From Protostelium mycophagum (Eukaryota; Evosea; Variosea; Protosteliida; Protosteliaceae): DNA of 53,348 nt. The notes under the pieces were generated by a model. The model made no database searches, had not been told where the DNA came from, and saw only the letters and a program-made list of their open reading frames with translations. The position numbers and the translations under genes are program-made. The DNA lies in contig MZNV01002969.1 in assembly GCA_002081555.1 (NCBI GenBank), positions 1 through 53,348 on the forward strand. The letters are read 5' to 3'. Each line of letters opens with the position of its first letter. The stretch's first letter is position 1. Below, piece after piece: positions 45,171-53,348 of this stretch.

Positions 45171-46064
45171 ATGGTCATGATAATGTGCTGAACATTGCAG
45201 GAAGGAATGGAGTACGCGAATCCTACATACGTCAACATGAATCAAGAGAGGCAGAGGGCTGACATGGAGGAAATGAGGCGTCAACAACAAGCAAAAGCCG
45301 CACAACAACAGACACATCCTAATATGCAACCACTTCAATCTCTTCCGCTTTCTCACCAGGGCCTGCCACCCCAGCCACAACACAGCATTCAAATGCAGAG
45401 CCAACCCCAACAACCACAAGGCGCCAACAATCAGAATCAACAATTCACATTCTCTCTCGAGACACCTTCTCTTTCTTCTGGAACTCTTGACAAGTATCTC
45501 AAATCGGTCCTCGGCAACGACTCTTCTACAGCCATTCCTGATCTCCTTAAACCCGTCGGTCTGAGCGAGGCAGAGCAGGAACAGTTCAAACAACCCGAAA
45601 GGGGGTACCAGCAAGCCCGCCCCAGAGATGTGCCTTTAGAGGCAGAAGATAAACTTCCCACTCACCAGCAGCATATGCCCCAACACCCAGGCATGATGCC
45701 AATGTCTGATCCAGGAAATCAACAGTTGGCGACTATTGATCAGAACCAAGGAGAAATGATACCCATGTCTAGAGGACAATCCTACGTAGACATCACCGAG
45801 TATCTCAACATGCCACAATCTGAAGCCGCAAAGAAGTTAGGCATACCACCATCAACTCTGAGTAAGAGGTGGAAAGAGGCCGTCCGCAAGAGAAAATGGC
45901 CGTATAGAATGATTTGCAAGATCGACAAGGAGATCATGACGCTACTTCACAATGTTCCTCAAGGCCCTAATGCTCCCCCACTCCCAGAAGAGATAGAGAA
46001 TGCACTTGGAACACTTTTGAGAAAGAGACAGGATGAGCTACGGCCCGTGGTCATCCGAATATAA
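45171..46064 (+). CDS. RWP-RK domain DNA-binding protein
   Basis: I place the start codon alone in exon 1 (45171-45173), then a 27-nt intron (GTCATGAT to TTGCAG) and exon 2 at 45201, giving MEGMEYANPTYVNMN and 288 residues. Otherwise the next ATG at 45210 serves. Residues about 15-120 are Gln/Pro-rich with low complexity. Residues about 200-245 hold the RWP-RK motif: ITEYLNMPQSEAAKKLGIPP, STLSKRWKEAVRKRKWPYR and MICKIDKE. RKRKWPYR replaces the usual RWPYRK core. The helix-turn-helix block (EAAKKLGIPPSTLSKRW) matches the family. RWP-RK proteins control nitrogen response and gametogenesis in plants and algae, and are also found in amoebozoans, where their role is little known. A transcription factor role is inferred. 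Confidence 0.88.
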
Positions 46065-46229
46065 CCAAGCATCGCCTGTAAAAAAGAGGAAAATTGTACT
46101 TCTTTATTTAAATTTTGTGTCTTTCTTCACCATGTGACACCGGAATAATAATTCTCGTGAGCCAAACTGAAACTACAACGGGAAATGAGCTTTGGTCCTT
46201 TCCAGGTTTGAGGCGGAAGCTAAAAGAGG

Positions 46230-47517
46230 ATGGCACAGACCCAAATCCCAGCTGAGCTTTTGTCTCGTTATGAAATCGGGGAGACTTTGGGAAGGTGAAG
46301 TTGTGTTATTAAGAATGGGTGATATTGAGAAAATGTGCAGTGGGACCTTCTCTGTGGTGAAGAAGATCACCGATAAGACAACAAGTGAATTATTTGCGAT
46401 GAAACAGATAGATAAGAGCCTCATTACTGGAAACATGGCTCACGAAAATGAGGTGATAACTTGGTAAGCCTCATTGGTTCTCAAACTAACAGGTCGAAAT
46501 TTTGAAGAGGATAAGACACGACAATGTCATTACATTGAAGGGGATGTTTGAGTCAAAAACACACGTATTCTTAATCATGGAATTGTACGAATAATATTAA
46601 AATAATATTTTCCACCTCTGAAGAAGACGTAGAGTTGTTGGTGGTGAGCTCTTTGATGAGATCGTTACGCGGGGTGCTTTTTCAGAAGCAGATGCCGCTC
46701 AGCTTCTATATCAAGTGATTGATGCGGTGGGTTATCTTCATAGCCAAGGAATTGTCCACCGAGATCTCAAGGTCAGCAAGTCCATTTATGTCATGTTATT
46801 CACCCTTTCAGCCAGAGAACCTCCTCTTTGACTCTGTATCGTGTAAATTGGTGAAGATTGCAGATTTTGGGCTGAGTAAAATTGTTGGTCACGAAGCAAT
46901 CTTAAAAACAGCCTGTGGCACACCAGGATATGTTGGTTAGTCTGACATTTTGCCCAACATTATTGACAACAACAGCACCTGAGGTTCTGAGGTGCTCTGG
47001 ATACGGTCAGGAAGTGGACATGTGGGCCTGCGGTGTCATCCTGTACATTCTGTGGGTCTCACAATAATATCTTGTACAATATCCTGACAGATCAAGATTA
47101 TGTGGTTTTCCCCCATTTTACGACGAGAATCTTACAGCCCTTTATCAACAGATCCTCACTGCTGACTTTGAATTCCCTGAGGAATATTGGGTCGGTATCT
47201 CTGATTCAGGTGAAGTACCTCTTCCGTGAGAATCAACGCTGAAGTGGGCAGCGAAGGATCTCGTCTGTAAATTATTGGTTCTCGACCCATCGAAGAGGTT
47301 TTCTGCCAAGCAAGCTCTCGCACACCCGTGGTTAGTGGTGAGTCACAGAACATCCCGGCCTGTCTGACCGGATCACAGAACAACAATGGCAGCAAGCCCC
47401 GTCAGAACATGAAATCTGTCTTCCAAGAGCTGAAGAAATACAATGCACAGAGAAAGTTCAAAGTGGCAGTCTCCACCGTCATCGCGTCGAACAAGTTGGC
47501 AAAACAACTGAAATAAA
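46230..47517 (+). CDS. CaMKI-like calcium/calmodulin-dependent protein kinase
   Basis: Start [20 protein letters not shown] at 46230. The kinase domain is spread over about nine exons: GSGTFSVVK (Gly loop), [11 protein letters not shown] (lysine), [38 protein letters not shown] (catalytic loop), [10 protein letters not shown] (Mg2+ loop), [14 protein letters not shown] (activation segment with the CaMKK-type Thr), [20 protein letters not shown] and [19 protein letters not shown]-terminal exon ([33 protein letters not shown]) matches the autoinhibitory/calmodulin-binding segment of CaMKI, which argues for splicing out 47340-47379 after HPWLV. Stop at 47517. Two introns near 46940 and 47050 are short and their exact borders are inferred. 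It is probably cytosolic and activated by Ca2+/calmodulin. Confidence 0.9.
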
Positions 47518-47896
47518 GGAGGTGTCAAAGGGTGTGTTTCCGTTTGGCGATTGTTGTCGGCGTCACACACCAGAGAAATATCCGAAAAAGCCCGAACGTA
47601 ATTACCCTACGTCACTTTGTCACAATCTCGAGATTCTTACCGCACCCGTCTCACATCATCTAACGCATCATCAAACTGAGAACCTTGACTCCAGGAATGC
47701 GGTGCATTTTTTTTGGATTTCCCAGACTTTTCCAGTTTCGGAGTGCCGACATTTGGCTTTTTGTGTTTCGGCAGAGAAGACAAATGGCGTCCGCCTTCCT
47801 TTTTTTGTGGCTTAAGAGCTGAGCAGATGGACAGTACTAAGAAGTGGGGGGAATATTCTGGCCCTTGGAATTGTAAGTCAGCCACGCAGCTACCGA

Positions 47897-48823
47897 ATGA
47901 AGAGGTTAATACCCGTTGGGAGAAACCAAATAAGTTTTGACGAGAGGCAGATTCTGCCTCGACTTCGAAAATACCTTGAACTTGGACAGAAGCGTCTGAT
48001 CTATTTCGAAAAGCCACTGGGTCAGCTGTCACCTTATGAGCTAGTACGTTTAGACACATATCTTTTTCAGCATTAAGAGGATCAGCTATGCATCGTAGCA
48101 GCCATAAATGCCTGTGCCTCTTCTATATTTTCGCAATGTACAACCGTCAGAGGCCAATGGCAGAGGTCGTATGAAGTGAGTGGACTGTTGTTGACTTCAT
48201 CTGACCTTGACAGCCCAATATGAATAGCCCAACAAACCAAGAGAAGATCAAGAAGGTGAGTTATGCGGATGTCTTTCGTTGTTTGGGACTTACGTCTTCA
48301 TAGTTCCGTAAGATAGTTTCGGTACGAAGTGTTGTGAAAGTACTCACCATTTTAATGGAGAACAGGCTCACCCGTCCGAAGGACTCCTCCCATTATTGGA
48401 AGGTCTAGCCGCTCGTGGTAATGCCGCACACGCTTATCAGGTTAGATATTTCGGGACTCAGCGAATGGATTGGTGATGTTGGTTCAGATCCTGAGATCCA
48501 TTCGGAAGATGGCACACATAAACAAGAAACAAACGAAAAGGGAGAAGGAGATGAAAGAGGCTATCTTAGAGGCACAATTCGTAGACTCTCAAAAGCAAGT
48601 CGAAGAGGACTCGAAGCGCTCGGACACCTCTTTACTGCCGAGCGTGTCTTCGCTTCTCAGTGCCCCCACAGAAGTTACGGGGAGCCCAGAGTCTGTATTT
48701 ACACAGGTCCAACAGGACATGTTTGAGATCAGATCGAGACTGGAATGGTACGAAGCTGTTTACAAGATGGAACATAACGGCCTTCTCCCTGATTTTGAGA
48801 CCATGAGAGCCAGGCAATGCTAA
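47897..48823 (+). CDS. unknown protein, basic then coiled-coil C-terminus
   Basis: Four to five exons. The first supported block is MKRLIPVGRNQISFDERQIL then RLRKYLELGQKRLIYFEKP; upstream frames to 47820 are also open, so the start is uncertain. Later exons give EDQLCIVAAINACASSIFSQ, HPSEGLLPLLEGLAARGNAA and HAYQ-ILRSIRKMAHINKK. The last is a Lys/Glu-rich coiled coil (KREKEMKEAILEAQFVDSQK) followed by a Ser-rich stretch and SRLEWYEAVYKMEHNGLLPD, ending at 48823. The helical pairs in the middle recall PPR or TPR-like repeats, and a mitochondrial or Mediator-like role is conceivable, but I recognise no family. Intron borders at 48045-48070 are uncertain. Confidence 0.5.
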
Positions 48824-49094
48824 ATTGAATGTACATACTACATCTTTTCCCTTATGACGTCAGTTCCCGTGTGAAAAACGAATTCGATAGTTTTGTCCTC
48901 TGTTCATGTCTCTGGAGAGTGACTTCGTGTGGATGTTTCGATATATTTGTCTGTGCACTTAGTCAGTTTGCCCATGTTGAACTGTGACTTGTTAAACCTA
49001 AAACCCAAAAATTCACAAGGCATAAAAGGAGAAAATTTAATGTTGTTGTAAAATTCATTTAATATTGATTTTTCAGCTCAATAAATTGTTATTT
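48824..49094. other. 3' gap between convergent genes
   Basis: 271 bp between two gene 3' ends. ATAAATTG near 49081 could serve 3' processing on either strand. No frame is supported. Confidence 0.4.
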
Positions 49095-49472
49095 TTATTC
49101 TCTCTTGATGAAATTGAGCTGTTCCCTTGGTGGAGCATTTTTCTGAAAAATATCAGTTGGTTACGAGCTGTCAAAAAGGTTAAATGCCGAGAAACCAACA
49201 ACTAATATTCACAAATATACATTGTTTTATAAACCTGTAAAAAAAGGTGACTAATATAAATTTTTTTACATAAATGAAACAGTAATATCAAGGGTTACTT
49301 GAACAAACAGATGAAGCAAGCATTATGACTCCCCAATTGAACAAGTAAAAACCAACAATACTCACCAGATGCCCCACAGCGCCTGACCAAACATCAAAGA
49401 GCTCACAAAAAATATCCAAAGAATTGTTTCTTGCAGGAATGTTGAGAAGGGCAATAAATCCAATTCCCATGA
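49095..49472 (-). CDS. possible tiny single-pass membrane protein
   Basis: Three minus-strand segments join in phase: ELDLLPFSTFLQETILWIFF then VSSLMFGQALWGIW (49366-49472), FIKQCIF, and KNAPPREQLNFIKRE with a stop at 49095. The last has a clean acceptor (GATATTTTTCAG). The result is one hydrophobic helix plus a short basic tail, about 55 residues, like small mitochondrial or ER membrane subunits. I could not find an in-frame start codon. A competing ATG frame (MGIGFIALLNIPARN) covers the same DNA but does not fit the downstream exon. Confidence 0.4.
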
Positions 49473-49566
49473 TTAATCAATGCGCTGCAATTCCCTTTTT
49501 ATGTGATGCCATGTCACATTAAATCCTCTTTGTTATAAAAATTGAATCCAATCTTTTCCACAATCG

Positions 49567-49882
49567 TCACGGTGGCGGCGATGGAACATTAACCTTCTTT
49601 TGCTCTCTTAATCTCTTATTCTCCGTCTGTATTTGGCAGATATACTCTAAAAGTCTCCGCTGATCCTCTTGACACTTGCTGATCTCAGACCTTACTTTGT
49701 GTTCATTATTCTTGAGAAATTCTATGTAGCATAGTGTCTTATTCTTACACGTTAGATCTGGACTGCAGATTATTAGTGCATCAACTGGGAAAGCGTTTCC
49801 AGCTTATCTATCACCTTTGTTCTTCCGCCACTTCTGTTTCATCTTCGCTTTTCATGTTATTTTCCTCGCCATCATCGCTCAT
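49567..49882 (-). CDS. small acidic/coiled-coil protein, unknown
   Basis: From ATG at 49882 it reads MSDDGEENNMKSEDETEVAE in a first exon. After a GT-AG intron of about 50 nt in phase 2 it continues PDLTCKNKTLCYIEFLKNN, EHKVRSEISKCQEDQRRLLE and YICQIQTENKRLREQKKVNV, ending PSPPP at 49567. The length is about 86 residues. The acidic N-terminus and single leucine-heptad helix suggest a partner subunit of a nuclear or cytoskeletal complex, but no family is recognised. It lies between the tiny membrane gene and NSRP1, all on the minus strand. Confidence 0.6.
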
Positions 49883-50146
49883 CTCTTGTGTTGTGCGATT
49901 ATGTCTTTGTTTGGTCCGAAAAATAGCGTGGAAGGTTGTATTTCTGAAATCTGCGCGAAATGATAATGCCATCCCAAATCACGCGATCTTTTCATGTCCA
50001 CAAAAGAGCACAAACGCATTTCCTTGATCACTTTAAAGCTGTTTGAAGATATTCTGCATGTCTGGATATTTTTGATTCATAACAGCTCCAAGATTAATCA
50101 TGAACACATAAAATATCACTCAGAAAATGCTCTACAACTATTCTCT

Positions 50147-51319
50147 TTAATTCTGTGCAGCTCTTGCTGCTTTGCGCTCCAGAGCTCTTCTCTTTGCTTC
50201 TGCGATGGCCTCTTGATTATTTCTCTTGGCAATGGTGGGTGCAACTTCCTTCTTCTCTTCTCCTTTCTCTTCCTTATGTTCTTCTCTTTTGTTGTCCAGT
50301 TCTCTTTCAGGGGAAATTACCCTCTCACGATCACTCCTGTCTTCTCTGCGTTCATGACGCTCTCTGGTTTGATCCCGTCCTCTCTGATATGTATCTCTTC
50401 TGTTATCTCTATCGTCTCTTCTGTCGTCTCTATTATCTCTTCTGTCATCTCTATCTTCTCTTCTATTATCTCTATCTTCTCTTCTATTATCTCTATCTTC
50501 TCTTCTATTATCTCTATCTTCTCTTCTGTTATCTCTATCTTCTCTTCTATTGTCTGTGCGAGCTCTGTCTTTCTCTTCTCTTTCAAGGGTGATCTCTTTT
50601 GGCTTCTCCTCTTCTTTCGGTGTCTCCACAACCCTTCCCCTCCCACCACCCACGGAGACATTTTTGTTTAATAAGTTAGAATAGAACCCACTCAAGTCTT
50701 TCTTGTTTGTTGGATCCTCCTCTCTTGCTAATCTCTTTGCCTCTCTCTCTTCCCACTTTTTGTCCTCAATTAGCTTCTGCTTGTAGGCAGCTGTGACAAA
50801 TTTATCTTTTTCGCCATATTCTTCACCCTCTGCTTCTAATTCTTTTCGTGCTTTTCGATCGTAAATAATGTCCTGTGGGAATAAATCAAAGAATTAAGGA
50901 TATAAAGATAAAGAGGAGGAACTTAAAAATATCTTAATATCACTTGCCTGCTCTCTTTCTCGTTCTGCTGCTCGTTTCAAAATTGAGTCTCTGTATTTTG
51001 GTGGTGCATTCTTCTGCTTCTGCACTTTCGCAGTGTAAGCAATTTCTTTCTCGCCTTTGATTTCGTCATACACTTCGTCATAGGCGAATGCATTTGGATC
51101 TTCCGCTAGAATGACCGCTTGTTGAGCTTGTGCTTCCGCTAATTTTCGTTTGCCATGCAATTGTGCCTCTCTCTCTATCCGTTCGTCCAGTGCTTTTTGT
51201 ATTTGTGATACTGGTACTGGTTCGTCATCATCGTCTTCCATGGTCAAACGTGCACGAGATTTCTTTACAGCTGGAACTGTTGCTTTAGAGGGTAAGATAA
51301 GCCCATACTGCTTTGACAT
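50147..51319 (-). CDS. NSRP1: NSRP1/CCDC55-like nuclear speckle splicing regulator
   Basis: Exon 1 is 51319-50948 and exon 2 is 50872-50147; they join in phase 0 to give 365 residues. MSKQYGLILPSKATVPAVKK, QIQKALDERIEREAQ, EDPNAFAYDEVYDEIKGEKE and PPKYRDSILKRAAEREREQ plus DIIYDRKARKELEAEGEEYG and EKDKFVTAAYKQKLIED follow the conserved DUF2040 layout of NSRP1. A basic tail follows with five tandem RREDRDN heptads, then related RRDDRD units (50380-50570), RS/RD-like as in splicing factors. The only intron has a GC donor (CAG|GCAAGTGATATT) and a normal AG acceptor. Family members bind speckle proteins and regulate alternative splicing. The start lies 91 bp from the divergent bL20m gene. Confidence 0.9.
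50430..50570 (-). repeat. 21-bp tandem repeat encoding RREDRDN heptads
   Basis: Five or six nearly identical 21-bp units (CTCTTCTATTATCTCTATCTT on the plus strand) code for consecutive RREDRDN heptads in the NSRP1 tail. Unit number may vary between strains. Confidence 0.92.
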
Positions 51320-51410
51320 TTGGCGTGATGAATGATGTTCCAAAAGAAAATAATTCTGATTTTTTTTTGCAATCTTTTCTCAAAAAAACTCATCTCACAT
51401 CAGATCAAAC
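51320..51410. promoter_or_regulatory. shared divergent promoter region, NSRP1 / bL20m
   Basis: The 91 bp between two start codons contain a T-run (ATTTTTTTTTGC) but no TATA box. Confidence 0.5.
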
Positions 51411-52077
51411 ATGGGTATCAAGAGGCCTCTGCTGTTTGATCTCTCAAAGGGGTATCAAGGACGAGGAAAAAATGTCCATTCTGTTGCTATCAATAGGGTA
51501 GAGAAGGGTTTGCAGTATCAATATCGGGACAGAAGAACTCTGAAGAGAGATATGAGGTCCGTCTGGATCCAGAACATAAATGCTGGTAAGCTAAATTAAA
51601 ACTATTCTTTTGATCTTACTGCAGGATCACGCCAACACGGTCTCAGCTATAGCGAATTCATGTCTGGCATGGCACCTGCTGGTCTGGAGCTCAACAGAAA
51701 GATGTTATCTGATCTTGCCACCAACGAACCATACAGTTTCAAGGCCGTCACAGATTTGATCAGACAGCACGCTGTGATTAAGCCCAAATCAGTTCGTAAG
51801 TTGGACATTATAACCCAATTTTTATAACACTGACTGATGATTGCAGAGAAGTATTGGTATCCTTCCCCAGAGTGAGTTAATCTTGTTTTCTTTTACAGCA
51901 AAATTTCAGCCATTTACAAAAAAGCTCAACGAAATCGATAATTAATCATTTATTCTCAGGCAACCAGTTCAGACAGCACAGACCGGTTTTTTCAGAGATG
52001 GAGAGCTGGAGCCTATGGTCCCAGGAAAATCTTACACCGAAGAAGAATTCGATCTCTCCAGATGGAAGATCGATTAA
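51411..52077 (+). CDS. MRPL20: mitochondrial ribosomal protein bL20m
   Basis: About four exons. [20 protein letters not shown] and [20 protein letters not shown], then [19 protein letters not shown] and [20 protein letters not shown] with [19 protein letters not shown], are the conserved bL20 core, which binds 23S-like rRNA during large-subunit assembly. A C-terminal extension ([32 protein letters not shown]) is typical of mitochondrial rather than bacterial bL20. Stop TAA at 52075-52077. The N-terminus is short, with no long presequence, as is usual for many mitoribosomal proteins. The stop codon overlaps the stop of the convergent LTO1 gene. Confidence 0.93.
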
Positions 52078-52635
52078 AAAGCAATGGAAGTGTTTTCTGC
52101 ATTTCCCATAGACAGTCCCATGTGCGAAGCGGCCATTTTGTATCGTGAACGTATGATTTCCATAGCGTCAGGAAGTCCTTCATCTTGCGGGTCGATCCCT
52201 TCTCGTCCCCATGATTGCAGAGCTTTCTGCAGTTTATCCGTGGCGTCTCTACATCTTTGTGCGAGTCAGAATACATCTATTCAGCCGCAAAATTCTCACA
52301 CAGACGTTGGCAGTGTAGTGTTCTTGAACTCCTCACCTCTGGTTATATTTTTCTGGAATGTTCGTTTGCAATAATTGCCAAGTAATCACACAACCTCTAT
52401 AATATCCGATCTCGCTGCCTATCTCATTTCCCTTTGCATAGCCGATGGAAGCTCCTTGCATCTTTCCCATTTTTGCACCTTGCGTCTGTCCTGCCTCAAC
52501 GCCTGCTCTGAAGAAGTAGTCTTCTGCACAGACTAAATTGTCCAGAGCAGCCGTCACAGCCGATACGTCCGTTGTGTGCTGGATCTGATGTGGTGAGTGA
52601 ACATCGATCGCTGCGATTACCTCTGTTTGGCTCAT
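52074..52635 (-). CDS. LTO1: LTO1-like (Yae1/Lto1 Fe-S adaptor) protein
   Basis: Read from ATG at 52635: MSQTEVIAAIDVHSPHQIQH, ALDNLVCAEDYFFRAGVEAG, QTQGAKMGKMQGASIGYAKG and NEIGSEIGYYRGCVITWQLL. The deca-G-x3-G pattern (GxxxG every four residues) is the defining signature of the Yae1/Lto1 family. After an intron comes RDATDKLQKALQSWGREGID and PQDEGLPDAMEIIRSRYKMA, ending NAENTSIAF with TAA at 52074-52076. Lto1 with Yae1 recruits the ABC protein Rli1/ABCE1 to the cytosolic iron-sulfur targeting machinery, so it supports ribosome recycling. Yeast Lto1 ends in a Trp recognised by the CIA complex; here the end is Phe, so the exact tail may differ. Confidence 0.88.
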
Positions 52636-52768
52636 ATGTTGCTTGTTACGATGATCAGAAAAATTGGAAATAAAGTTTCCGATCTCATCTCATCATATAA
52701 AAAGGGAATATAAGGGTAACGACACAACGTTGGCATTGGTTCATCACTACATTCAGACCCTCATAGCC

Positions 52769-53348
52769 ATGTCTATACCCCATTATAATGCTCTGGTCAT
52801 CAACGTCTCAAATCTTGTCACGGGTGCACAAGGAGATCCCACAGCGGAACAGGCCACCACTTTTCTGCAGTATGGTGAGACACACGACGAATGGTGTGGT
52901 CAACAGAACCTTCTCCCAACAATTCTTCTGCGAGCCAAAGTCATACAAGGACCTCCCGCCCAGACTGCTCAAGCAGGTGAGTGTCGACCCTTCTTTATTC
53001 TCTTATTATTCTCTATATTCTCGTCGCGTCCCCAGGACCTCTATGGGGCTCTACGGGCCTCTCAGCAACGCTGGCTCCATTGGAATTGAGGAGTTTCTGA
53101 GCAAAAGGCTTCCAACATTCACGTGTAACTATGCTGGATGGCGCATTACCACAATTCATCATAAATTATGATTATTATCAGGAAGTGACGAGCGCAGCAA
53201 TACTTTGGCTATTACGGACGGAAAAGCACCCCCACCATCATTTATAGCGGTCAAGTTATCTCTGCTAGCATGTTCACCACAAAAGAATCATTGGCACACG
53301 TGGAAGAAGGATCGTGCCGCGCAGATGTACATAATGCCAGTGTGGTCC
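52769..53348 (+). CDS. unknown protein, cut by the window end
   Basis: Starting at MSIPHYNALVINVSNLVTGA, exons join in phase as QGDPTAEQATTFLQY, EPSPNNSSASQSHTRTSRPD, TSMGLYGPLSNAGSIGIEEF and LSKRLPTFT, then NTLAITDGKAPPPSFIAVKL. The last runs open off the right edge. A rival frame in the second exon (RTFSQQFFCEPKSYKDLPPR) also looks protein-like, so the splice pattern is not settled. No domain is recognised. The gene is divergent from LTO1 with 133 bp between starts. Confidence 0.4.

Noticed and set aside
47637-48059. Minus-strand open frame of 140 codons
   Set aside because: No protein-like motifs, and it is antisense to a better-supported plus-strand exon.
49994-50671. Plus-strand open frame of 225 codons, rich in Ser, Ile and Phe
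   Set aside because: Antisense shadow of the NSRP1 RREDRDN repeat region.
52664-52768. Longer N-terminus for the last gene starting near 52664
   Set aside because: The open frame there begins with TTG rather than ATG; the first in-frame ATG is at 52769.
1-53348. Search for LTR, Polinton, LINE or DNA-transposon proteins, CRISPR arrays and rRNA
   Set aside because: No integrase, reverse transcriptase, transposase, capsid-like or rRNA sequence was recognised in any frame; only short repeats were found.

Overview
This window looks like a gene-dense nuclear segment of a free-living amoebozoan, possibly a protosteloid such as Planoprotostelium (inference, not proven). The evidence is: many GT-AG introns, mostly 25-150 nt; short intergenic gaps; a cytosolic-type tRNA-Leu(UAA); a secreted fibro-slime protein of the kind best known from social amoebae; a TKL kinase; a non-plant RWP-RK regulator; and a Crinkler-like kinase. 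I saw no reverse transcriptase, integrase, transposase or CRISPR array. Most genes are split, so gene ends below are coding spans and several splice junctions are my best reading.

Layout. 1-4.1 kb: a truncated exon, a D-arm-poor tRNA-like sequence, a 118-bp direct repeat, a small repeat protein, a broken kinase and two small unknown genes. 4.5-9.2 kb: a TKL kinase with ubiquitin-like N-terminal parts, running tail-to-tail into a minus-strand Crinkler-like REase/kinase protein (9.0-11.6 kb). 11.6-13.3 kb: a UBR-box zinc-finger protein and an F-box protein, both plausible parts of the ubiquitin system. 14.4-16.8 kb: NPRL3 (GATOR1), head-to-head with a membrane-anchored glutaminyl cyclase (16.9-18.6 kb). 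18.7-21.0 kb: a DUF4139 protein, head-to-head with a TPR/Mlp nuclear-basket coiled-coil protein (21.3-28.9 kb). 29.1-32.7 kb: fibro-slime/beta-helix surface protein. 33.1-38.3 kb: WrbA quinone reductase, two unknown proteins and a deoxynucleoside kinase. 38.4-41.6 kb: mitochondrial folate/FAD-type carrier, tRNA-Leu and pyrroline-5-carboxylate reductase. 41.8-44.8 kb: OPT transporter. 45.2-48.8 kb: RWP-RK protein, CaMKI-like kinase and an unknown protein. 49.1-53.3 kb: two tiny genes, the splicing regulator NSRP1, mitochondrial ribosomal protein bL20m, LTO1 and a gene cut by the window end.

There is no operon-like pathway cluster. The organising feature is pairing: divergent pairs share gaps of about 90-280 bp (NPRL3/glutaminyl cyclase, dNK/SLC25A32, NSRP1/bL20m, LTO1/last gene, DUF4139/TPR), and convergent pairs nearly or actually overlap. 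bL20m and LTO1 share a TTAA in which both stop codons overlap.

The strongest unexplained signals are short sequence words and recent small duplications. TCTACAAC(G) occurs on both strands tens of times, mostly in introns and gaps. TGTCGACA words cluster in the TKL gene. About 80 bp covering the TPR start codon is copied into an intron of the SLC25A32 gene. A 64-bp segment is shared by the regions upstream of the P5CR and RWP-RK genes. NSRP1 carries a GC-AG intron, and some introns are only 27-30 nt.
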